DNA from: JACQWX01 sp041662295
GTDB taxonomy: Bacteria; Elusimicrobiota; Elusimicrobia; UBA1565; UBA9628
Length of the DNA stretch: 19,807 bases
Reading direction: 5' to 3'
Assembly (NCBI GenBank): GCA_041662295.1
Contig: JBAZSR010000046.1
Coordinates: forward strand, 1-19,807
The notes beneath the pieces are model-generated. The model worked only from the letters and a program-made list of their open reading frames with translations. It was not told the DNA's origin and searched no databases. Made by a program: the position numbers and the translations under genes. Shown piece after piece: positions 13,767-19,807 of this stretch; within the stretch, counting starts at the first letter, position 1, and the number at the start of each line of letters is the position of its first letter.

Positions 13767-15655
13767 TGGCGGCCAAGACTCCCAAGGCCATGCGGGTCGC
13801 CCTAGCTTCCTGGGAGATCGGCCGCGCATGGTCCGGCTTCGGGGTCAAGGTCGGAGGGCTCGGCCAGGTGGTCGAGGAGCTCCCGCCTGAGCTTGTCAAG
13901 GCCGCAGGCAAGCAGGGCATCGGCCTCGAGGTCGAGACCCTCTCTCCCTGCTTCGGCCACTACGACCGCTCCAAGCTGAGGAAGCTCGCCTTCAAGCCCT
14001 TGGCGATCATCGAAGGAGTGAGCTTCGAGTTCGAGATCTACGAGCGCGTCTTCCAGGAAAAGCTGGACCTCCCGGAAGGGCCGGTCGAGGTCGGGTTCAG
14101 GCACCTCTACTTCTGGGACCACGGCCAGCTCCACTGGACGCACGCCGGAGCCGTCTATCCCTACGACCCGAGGGTGGGGTTGAAGCTGTACTCCGCCGTA
14201 GCCCAGGCCATGGCTGGGTACATCCGGCAGGGGGATTTTCAGACCGTGCACCTGCACGACTATCACGTGGGGCTCGTCCCCTTCTTCCTCGGCGACGACT
14301 TCCTTGCACGCGTCCCGGTCCACCTGACCATCCACAACGCGAGCTACCAGGGGGTCACGTTCCTCGAGGCCGGAGGCTTCGCCACCTTGTCCCGCGCGGG
14401 CCTGCCGGGCGAGAACCTCTTCCACAAGTACTTCGACTTCTTCGACAACGTCAACATCCTCAAGGCCAGTATGCTCAAGGTCGCTGAGACCGGCGGCCGC
14501 GTGACCACGGTGAGCGGCGACCTCAAGGGGACCTGGGGCTACGCCGCGGAACTGCGGCAGGGCCACGCGGCCGTGGCCGAGGCAGCCCGCCGCATCACGG
14601 GCCGGCTCGCCGGCGAGGTCTTCGTGCCCAACCGGCACCTTGACCTTTTCGAGCACCTGCCTGTCGCGGGCATCACCAACGGCCTGGCTGACCGCAACCG
14701 GGCCAGCCGCATGCCTGAACTCAAGGTTGGCCATCTTTCCGCGTGCCTGGAGAGGCTCAAGGAGCGCCGCGGCCCTGGAGCCCGGCTCTTCCGCGACCCG
14801 GAGGTCCAGGACGAGATGCTCAGCCGCGACCATGCCTTCGACGGCCGCAGGCTCAAGGTCAAGATCGAGCTCAAGCGCCTGCTCTACCAGGAGGTCTTCG
14901 GGCACCCGATCTGGGGCTACCCCGCCATCTTCGGGGTGGTGGGCCGGCTCGTGGACCAGAAGAACCTCGGGCTCGTGGCGGACGTGGCCGACGCCGTCCT
15001 GGCACATGACCCCATGGCCCGCTTCGTGGTGCTGGCCTCGGGCGCGGCCGGGGATTCCTACGGCGCGGCCATGGAGGCCAAGTTCCGCGACCTCGCGGCC
15101 CGCCAGCCCGGCCGGGTCTGGTTCAGCAGTTCCTTCGACCCCTTCCTGAGCCGGCTGATCTTCGCCGGGTCGGACTTCACCCTGGTCCCGTCGCGCTTCG
15201 AGCCCTGCGGCCTGGTGGACTACGAGGCGGCGCTCCTCGGCACCGTGCCGATCTGCCGCGCCACCGGAGGCCTGGTCAAGATCCGGCACTGCGGCTACCT
15301 CTACGAGTGGCTCGACGTCGCGGACTATTGGGGGGAGGCCGGGGCTTTCCTGGCCAAGATCAAGGAGGCGCTGTCTGTGTTCCGGAACGACTATCCCCGC
15401 CACCAGGCTCTGGCGCGCAAAGCCCTGGCCACGGACGCGTCCTGGGACTCCTCGGCCGCCGAGTACATCAGACTCTACCGGTACGGACTCCTCGCCAAGG
15501 ACTGGATCGCGGCCGGCCGGCAGGACTCCGAGGGCTTCGTCAGAGGCTTGGGTCGGGACCGGAAGCTGTTTGCGGACTTCTTCGCTCCGGCCCGGGGCCT
15601 CTACGGCATCCCGGCGGACGACGCCCTGGCCGCGGCCCTCGGGCGTGGGGCATGA
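13766..15655 (+). CDS. Divergent GT5-family glycogen/starch synthase
   Basis: Probable NDP-glucose-dependent alpha-1,4-glucan synthase of the GT-B fold. The N-terminal domain has KVGGLGQVVEELP (K28 in the position of the ADP-glucose Lys), VHLHDYH and TIHNASYQG (His190). The C-terminal domain has VVGRLVDQKN (from 391) and SRFEPCGL (476-483, Glu479 and Cys481) followed by RATGGL. At 629 aa it is much longer than bacterial GlgA (about 480), and the middle motif usually like NGID...WNP reads ITNGLADRNRAS. These differences make substrate and product uncertain, so I give no symbol. ATG 13766 overlaps the rimI stop; ATG 13790 is an alternative. No glgB, glgC or glgP lies in the window. Confidence 0.85.
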   Translation: MAAKTPKAMRVALASWEIGRAWSGFGVKVGGLGQVVEELPPELVKAAGKQGIGLEVETLSPCFGHYDRSKLRKLAFKPLAIIEGVSFEFEIYERVFQEKLDLPEGPVEVGFRHLYFWDHGQLHWTHAGAVYPYDPRVGLKLYSAVAQAMAGYIRQGDFQTVHLHDYHVGLVPFFLGDDFLARVPVHLTIHNASYQGVTFLEAGGFATLSRAGLPGENLFHKYFDFFDNVNILKASMLKVAETGGRVTTVSGDLKGTWGYAAELRQGHAAVAEAARRITGRLAGEVFVPNRHLDLFEHLPVAGITNGLADRNRASRMPELKVGHLSACLERLKERRGPGARLFRDPEVQDEMLSRDHAFDGRRLKVKIELKRLLYQEVFGHPIWGYPAIFGVVGRLVDQKNLGLVADVADAVLAHDPMARFVVLASGAAGDSYGAAMEAKFRDLAARQPGRVWFSSSFDPFLSRLIFAGSDFTLVPSRFEPCGLVDYEAALLGTVPICRATGGLVKIRHCGYLYEWLDVADYWGEAGAFLAKIKEALSVFRNDYPRHQALARKALATDASWDSSAAEYIRLYRYGLLAKDWIAAGRQDSEGFVRGLGRDRKLFADFFAPARGLYGIPADDALAAALGRGA

Positions 15656-15670
15656 CGGGCGGGATTATTC

Positions 15671-15676
15671 TATAAT
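15671..15676 (+). promoter_or_regulatory. Consensus -10 box of the TPR-LolB gene
   Basis: A perfect TATAAT in an AT-rich patch (GATTATTCTATAATGA) lies 15 nt before ATG 15692. The -35 position is GC-rich and unlike TTGACA. It probably starts the transcript for the TPR-LolB, ispE, spoVG, tRNA-Gln and glmU block. Confidence 0.55.
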
Positions 15677-15691
15677 GACCGCCGCATCCCT

Positions 15692-17821
15692 ATGAGAGCC
15701 ATCCTGCTGGCCGCGCTCCTTCCTCTGGCCGCCTTTGCCCCGGCGCTGGCCGCGGTGGAGGGCGCTTCGCGCCTGGCCAAGGCCCATTTCCTCAAGGGGA
15801 GCCTGCTCGAGAAGCGCGGGGTCTACCCCGAGGCGCTCAAGGAGTACGAGTCCGCCTTCTCCTTCGATCCGAAGTCGGCCTTCATCTGCCAGCAGGCAGG
15901 CCGGGTCGCGCTCGAGATGGAGAACAACGAGGCGGCCGGGGTCTGGATCGAGAGGCTCGCGGCCATCGATCCGGAGGGCGTGCAGACCAAGATGCTGCAG
16001 GGCCGCCTGCTCTGGGTCACGGGCAAGGCCGACGAGGCGGAAGCCGCTTTCCGGCAGGCTTTGAAGCGCGACCCGAAGTCCTCGGAGACGGTCCTGTCCC
16101 TGGGGGGACTCCTGGCCGGCCGCGCCCCGGAGAAGGCCAAGCAGCTCTTCGAGCAGTACATGAAGGACAACCCGGACGACGAGGCCGAGGGTCACTACCA
16201 GATCGGCCTCATCGACATGCGGTCCGGCAGTCTCAAGGAGGCGGAGCGGCACTTGAAGCTCGCCTCCAAGCTCGAGCCTGACTCGACCGTGGTCCACTAC
16301 AGCCTTGCGGAGCTCTACGCCGTGGCCGGGGACACGGACGCGGCCTTGGACGAGTATCTTGCGCTCCTCGACCTCGAGCCCGACAACCCCGAGCTCCACA
16401 TCACCATCGGAGAGATCTACAAGGAGAAGGGGCGGCTCGACGACGCGCGCGTCCGGTTCGAGGCCGCCAAGTACTACTCCCCGGGGCACCCGTCCGCGAG
16501 CCTCTACATCGCGGCGATCTGGGAGGCCAAGGGCGACTTCGGCCGCGCGGCCGAGGAGCTCAGGACCAGTTCGGCCCTGAAGGAGGACCTCTGGCTCAAC
16601 CTGCGCCTGAGCTACTTCCTCACCCAGGCCGGCAAGCTCAAGGAGGCCGTGGCGGTCCTGGAGAACGCCCGCCAGCGCTGGCCCGACAACGACGAGACCG
16701 CCTATTACCTGGCCCTCGGCTATGACGACCTTAAGCTCCCGGCCAAGGCCGTGGCCGTCCTGCGGAGCATCCTGGCCCGCAAGCCCGGCTACAGGGACGC
16801 CCGGTACCAGCTGGCCGTGGTGCTCGAGCGCTCCGGCAAGATCGCGGAGTCTGAGAAGGAGTTCCGGGCGCTGATCGCGGCGCATCCCAAGGATCCCGGC
16901 ATCCTCAACTACCTGGGCTACTCGCTCGCGGACCGCGGCCTCAAGCTCGCGGAAGCCGAAGAGCTCGTCCGGCAGGCCGTCTCCCTGGATCCTAAGAATG
17001 GGGCGTACCAGGACTCGCTCGGCTGGGTCTACTTCAAGCAGGGCCGGTCCACGGAGGCGGTGGCGGAGCTCGAGTCCGCGGCGAAGAAGCTGCCGGAGGA
17101 CGGCACGATCTGGGACCACCTCGGCGACGCCTACGCGAAGTCGGGCGGCGCCGAAGAGGCCTGGCGCGCCTGGATGCGGAGCGCCTCCCTGCAGCCCGCG
17201 GACCCCAAGCCCGTCAAGAAGGCGGAGAAGCTCTCCGACCGCTTCGCCCCGGCGGACCTGGGCGGGCTCCAGATGGACCACTTCGCCCAGACCCTCGGAG
17301 GCCTCGACAAGTACACCGGACTTTGCGAGGTCACGATGTCCTTCGTGGGCAAGACCTTCGCCTACAACGGCATCCTGACCTTCAAGGGCGGCGAACTCTC
17401 GATGGACATCCTGGGACCCATGTTCACCCCGGTGATGCGGGCCCGGTTCGGCTCGGACGGCTTCGTCATGGATCCTATCCGGCTCGACGGGGTCCAGACC
17501 GACGCGCTCATGGACGAGGCCTCCAAGGCCTTCGCGGCTCTGCACGTCTACCTCTCGGGCGGGGTCTTCGAGCCTCGGCCCACCTTCTACGGCAAGTCCT
17601 GGTTCAGCCGCTGGGTGGACACCCCGGAGTGGCGGCTGGTCCTGAGCGCTGATGGCCTCAAGGTCGAGCGGCTCGAGCCTAAGGAGAAGGATAGTGTCGC
17701 CCTTGCACTGGGGGACTTCGTCTTTCAGCGCGGCCGCCATATCCCGTCGCGCCTGACCCTCGACGGCAGGGGCTTCCGTTTCATCATCAAGATGACCGGG
17801 GTCAACGCGGCCTTCAAGTGA
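15692..17821 (+). CDS. Secreted TPR protein with C-terminal LolB-like domain
   Basis: The 709-aa product starts with a Sec signal peptide (LLAALLPLAAFAPALA, cleavage near 20) without a lipobox Cys, so it should be a soluble or loosely bound periplasmic protein. Residues about 25-505 are a series of about fourteen 34-residue TPR units (for example HYQIGLIDMRSGSLKEAERH). The last, YLGYSLADRGLKLAEAEELV then SLGWVYFKQGR, resembles the TPR protein that precedes lolB in many Proteobacteria. Residues about 525-709 (VTMSFVGKTFAYNGILTFKG and later LSMDILGPM) look like the beta-rich LolB/DUF4292 lipoprotein-carrier fold. Inferred role: outer-membrane lipoprotein delivery. It overlaps ispE by 4 nt, as lolB precedes ispE in E. 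coli. The domain call is by pattern only. Confidence 0.8.
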   Translation: MRAILLAALLPLAAFAPALAAVEGASRLAKAHFLKGSLLEKRGVYPEALKEYESAFSFDPKSAFICQQAGRVALEMENNEAAGVWIERLAAIDPEGVQTKMLQGRLLWVTGKADEAEAAFRQALKRDPKSSETVLSLGGLLAGRAPEKAKQLFEQYMKDNPDDEAEGHYQIGLIDMRSGSLKEAERHLKLASKLEPDSTVVHYSLAELYAVAGDTDAALDEYLALLDLEPDNPELHITIGEIYKEKGRLDDARVRFEAAKYYSPGHPSASLYIAAIWEAKGDFGRAAEELRTSSALKEDLWLNLRLSYFLTQAGKLKEAVAVLENARQRWPDNDETAYYLALGYDDLKLPAKAVAVLRSILARKPGYRDARYQLAVVLERSGKIAESEKEFRALIAAHPKDPGILNYLGYSLADRGLKLAEAEELVRQAVSLDPKNGAYQDSLGWVYFKQGRSTEAVAELESAAKKLPEDGTIWDHLGDAYAKSGGAEEAWRAWMRSASLQPADPKPVKKAEKLSDRFAPADLGGLQMDHFAQTLGGLDKYTGLCEVTMSFVGKTFAYNGILTFKGGELSMDILGPMFTPVMRARFGSDGFVMDPIRLDGVQTDALMDEASKAFAALHVYLSGGVFEPRPTFYGKSWFSRWVDTPEWRLVLSADGLKVERLEPKEKDSVALALGDFVFQRGRHIPSRLTLDGRGFRFIIKMTGVNAAFK

Positions 17822-18666
17822 AGGTCCGCTGTCCCGCCCGGGTCGGGCTCCATGTGGACGTGGGACCGAAAGGCAGGCCCGAAGGGCTCTTCGCCAAGAT
17901 CAGCCTCTGCGACGAGCTCGAACTCACGGGATTGAACTCGGACCGGGTCGAATTTCAGGTCGAGTCCGAGGAGCCTCTTCCAACGGACGAGGGCAATCTC
18001 GCGCTTCGGGCGGTCCTCGAGTTCCGCAGAGCCTTCAAGGTGGGCAGGGGGGTACGGGTCAGGCTGGTCAAGCATATCCCGGTCGGTTCAGGCCTTTGCG
18101 GCGCTGCTTCTGATGCCGGAGGGGTCCTCCGAGGCTTGGCAGCCCTTTTCGAGACTCCGAACAGGGGCAAGGTCGGCGTCCCTCTCATGAAGGTGGCTAA
18201 AAAGATAGGTCCCAGCGTGCCTTTTTTTGTCCAGCCCGAAGCCATTTGCAGGGTGGAGGCGGAGCGTTTTCACCCGGTCCGGCCAGGCGGGAGCATCCCT
18301 TATCTGGTGGCTGCGTTCCCCGGACGATTCACGTCGGAGGAGGCTTCCGCCGCTTCCTGTTTTCCCGTCGGATTGACAAGGGAATCCCATCTTGATAAAC
18401 TGATTCGCAGCTTGGAAGAGGGATTGTCCCTCTCGAGATGGGAGGATTTCCTCTTCAATCGTTGGGAGGAATCTGGGCTTTCCTCGTCTGCCAGGGTCGG
18501 TCTGGTCAGACGCATCCTAGAGCGGGTGGGCCTTCGAGGCGTGCGAGCGGCCGGGGCTGGTCCTTCGGCCTTCGGATTCGCCGCCTCCCATGCCGATGGG
18601 GAGCGGGCCGTGAGGATGCTCCAGGAGTATCCCTGGAGGGTCTTCCTGACATGCTGCGGCGGTTAG
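17818..18666 (+). CDS. ispE: IspE-like GHMP kinase with altered active site
   Basis: By position and fold this is 4-diphosphocytidyl-2-C-methyl-D-erythritol kinase of the MEP isoprenoid pathway. The 282-aa length fits, the GHMP ATP loop PVGSGLCGAASDAGG (88-102) is clear, and GAGPSAFGF matches the C-terminal loop. However, the N-terminal signature reads CPARVGLHVDVG (5-16), so the catalytic Lys of the usual PAKINL is Arg8 and the Asn is Gly10. The G(S/A)DVPFF motif reads IGPSVPFF (130-137), with Ser133 for the catalytic Asp. The usual RxDGYH loop is shortened. GTG 17818 overlaps the previous stop (GTGA). The 3' half is near 50 % GC, well below its neighbours. Catalytic competence is doubtful; orthology is supported by context. 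Confidence 0.8.
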   Translation: MKVRCPARVGLHVDVGPKGRPEGLFAKISLCDELELTGLNSDRVEFQVESEEPLPTDEGNLALRAVLEFRRAFKVGRGVRVRLVKHIPVGSGLCGAASDAGGVLRGLAALFETPNRGKVGVPLMKVAKKIGPSVPFFVQPEAICRVEAERFHPVRPGGSIPYLVAAFPGRFTSEEASAASCFPVGLTRESHLDKLIRSLEEGLSLSRWEDFLFNRWEESGLSSSARVGLVRRILERVGLRGVRAAGAGPSAFGFAASHADGERAVRMLQEYPWRVFLTCCGG

Positions 18667-18688
18667 ACTGTTTCTAGACAGCTTTGTT

Positions 18689-19003
18689 GTGGAAATCACT
18701 GAGATCCGGGTGCACCTGCGCAGCGAGGATAAGCTCAAGGCTTTTGCCACGGTCACGTTCGACAATTGCTTCGTCGTGAGGAACATGAAGATCATCGAGG
18801 GCAACAAGGGCTTGATCCTGTGCATGCCCTCTCGGAAGCTCCCGGACGGGACGTACAAGGACATCGCGCACCCCATCAACGTGCCCTTCCGTAAGATGCT
18901 TGAGGACCGGGTCATGGCCTGCTATCAGGAAGAGGTCAGGAAGGCGGCCCAGAATCCGTCGGCGGCGCGTCCGAGCGGAGGCGATCCGGATCAGTCCGAG
19001 TGA
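18689..19003 (+). CDS. spoVG: SpoVG family RNA/DNA-binding regulator
   Basis: Small nucleic-acid-binding protein, known as a septation and post-transcriptional regulator in Firmicutes and Borrelia, and widespread in non-sporulating bacteria. The 104-aa product EITEIRVHLRSEDKLKAF, then VTFDNCFVVRNMKIIEGNKG, LCMPSRKLPDG and KDIAHPINVPFR, matches the family throughout; only the C-terminal tail (about 85-104) is variable. The GTG start gives the canonical (M)EITEIRV opening. No ribosome site precedes it, and it lies 22 nt after ispE, so translation may be coupled. In Bacillus, spoVG sits between ispE (with purR and yabJ) and glmU, as here. Confidence 0.95.
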   Translation: MEITEIRVHLRSEDKLKAFATVTFDNCFVVRNMKIIEGNKGLILCMPSRKLPDGTYKDIAHPINVPFRKMLEDRVMACYQEEVRKAAQNPSAARPSGGDPDQSE

Positions 19004-19030
19004 TGAGCTTCAGAAACGATCCAGGCTTGC

Positions 19031-19104
19031 TCCCAGGTGGTGAAACGGTATCACACCGGACTTTGAATCCGAGATTCCTGGTTCGAGTCCAGGCCTGGGA
19101 ACCA
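19031..19104 (+). tRNA. tRNA-Gln (anticodon TTG)
   Basis: All arms can be drawn by eye. The acceptor TCCCAGG (19031-19037) pairs with CCTGGGA (19094-19100). The D stem is GTGA/TCAC (19040-19054), and the anticodon arm is CCGGA-CTTTGAA-TCCGA (19056-19072) with anticodon TTG at 19063-19065. The variable loop is GATT. The T arm is CCTGG-TTCGAGT-CCAGG (19077-19093), followed by discriminator A and an encoded CCA (19102-19104). The top pair of the anticodon stem is a C-A mismatch (19056/19072). The terminal A is also the first base of an ATG that could start glmU. Confidence 0.95.
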
Positions 19105-19807
19105 TGAGCGAAACAATGAACAGAATCGGGCGCAAGCCGGCGAGGTCGACGGGCGTGCTCATCCTGGCCGCGGGCCAAGGCACCCGGATGGAGTCCTCCA
19201 TCCCGAAGATCCTGCACCCCGTGGGCGGCCGGCCCATCATCTACTACGTCCTGCGCGTGGCCAACGCCTTGAAGCCCGCCGCGATCGGCGTGGTGGTCGG
19301 CCACGAGGCCGATGAGGTCAAGAGGTCCATCCTTCAGATCGCGAAGGACTGCGGCATCACCCGGCCTCTCCAGTTCATCGAGCAGAAGCGCCAGCTCGGC
19401 AGCGGCAACGCGGTCCTCGAGTCCATCCCTTTCCTGAAGAAGTTCAGCGCGGCCATGGTGCTCTGCGGCGACACCCCGCTCCTGACCTACGAGAGCCTCC
19501 TTTCCCTCCAGCGTGTCCACGAGGAGCACAAGGCCCAGGCCACCCTGCTCACCGCTCGCATGGGCAATCCCAAAGGCTACGGCCGGATCGTGAGGACCGC
19601 CACGGGCGACGTGCTGAAGATCGTCGAGGAGTCTGTCGCCACCCCCAAGGAGGCGGCCATCAACGAGATCAATTCCGGCGCCTACTGCTTCGAGGTCGCC
19701 GCCCTCCTCGCGGGTCTCGGGCAGATCGGCGCCAAGGGTCCCAAGGGCGAGCATTTTCTGACCGACATCCTCGAGTTCGTGCGGACCAAGGGCGGCCGCA
19801 TCATCGC
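19104..19807 (+). CDS. glmU: Bifunctional GlmU, N-terminal uridylyltransferase part (runs off window)
   Basis: Makes UDP-GlcNAc from glucosamine-1-phosphate by acetylation and uridylylation. Only the first 234 or so codons are present, covering most of the pyrophosphorylase domain: LILAAGQGTRM, IPKILHPVGGRPI, QLGSGNAV, LCGDTPLL, NPKGYGRIVR, KIVEES and NEINSGAYCFE. The frame is open to the window end, so the acetyltransferase beta-helix is not seen; a stand-alone uridylyltransferase cannot be excluded. Two in-frame starts exist: ATG 19104, whose A is the last base of the tRNA CCA, and ATG 19116. The latter would survive tRNA 3' maturation, with an 11-nt leader, and may be the real start. It completes the GlmS-GlmM-GlmU route. 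Confidence 0.92.
   Translation, partial: MSETMNRIGRKPARSTGVLILAAGQGTRMESSIPKILHPVGGRPIIYYVLRVANALKPAAIGVVVGHEADEVKRSILQIAKDCGITRPLQFIEQKRQLGSGNAVLESIPFLKKFSAAMVLCGDTPLLTYESLLSLQRVHEEHKAQATLLTARMGNPKGYGRIVRTATGDVLKIVEESVATPKEAAINEINSGAYCFEVAALLAGLGQIGAKGPKGEHFLTDILEFVRTKGGRII

Noticed and set aside
15665..17740. 691-codon minus strand open frame opposite the TPR-LolB gene
   Set aside because: It is low-complexity Leu/Glu/Gly/Arg-rich and mirrors the codon pattern of the TPR gene, which has a signal peptide and clear repeats.

Overview
The window is a dense run of bacterial housekeeping genes with GC around 65-70 %, GTG and ATG starts, and many 1-29 nt gene overlaps. A LolB-like domain, PdxJ, MEP-pathway IspE and a Gram-negative style gene order point to an uncultured diderm bacterium. 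The mix of Proteobacteria-like (lolB-ispE-tRNA-Gln) and Firmicutes-like (ispE-spoVG-glmU) gene order would fit a deep phylum such as Elusimicrobiota, but that placement is a guess. A run of 10 Ns at 10400-10409 shows that this is a draft scaffold, probably a metagenome bin.

Layout. (1) 25-8665, + strand, one probable operon: ftsH, folP, glmM, pdxJ, glmS, a small membrane protein, acpS and nnrD. It covers membrane proteolysis, folate, amino-sugar, vitamin B6, acyl-carrier and NAD(P)H-repair functions. Between the small membrane protein and acpS lie two identical 71-bp units, each with two hairpins and a 24-codon mini-ORF. (2) 8666-9118 is intergenic, with an 8-bp-stem hairpin and a pair of 18-bp palindromes. 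(3) 9119-10463, - strand: a GT-C type membrane glycosyltransferase candidate, interrupted only by the assembly gap. (4) 10544-15655: thiL, tsaE, then an inverted DUF6629-like membrane gene, then tsaB, rimI and a divergent GT5 glycogen/starch synthase. (5) 15692 to the end: a secreted TPR protein fused to a LolB-like domain, ispE, spoVG, tRNA-Gln(TTG), and glmU running off the window.

How they work together. GlmS, GlmM and GlmU cover the route from fructose-6-phosphate to UDP-GlcNAc for peptidoglycan and LPS. TsaE and TsaB belong to the tRNA t6A system and sit, as often, with RimI. PdxJ uses the MEP intermediate DXP, so a DXP synthase is expected elsewhere.

I see no defence system, mobile element, CRISPR array or biosynthetic cluster. 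The points most worth a second look are the 71-bp structured units before acpS, an IspE lacking its usual catalytic Lys and Asp, the TPR-LolB fusion, the tRNA-Gln/glmU start-codon overlap, and -10 boxes very close to several start codons.
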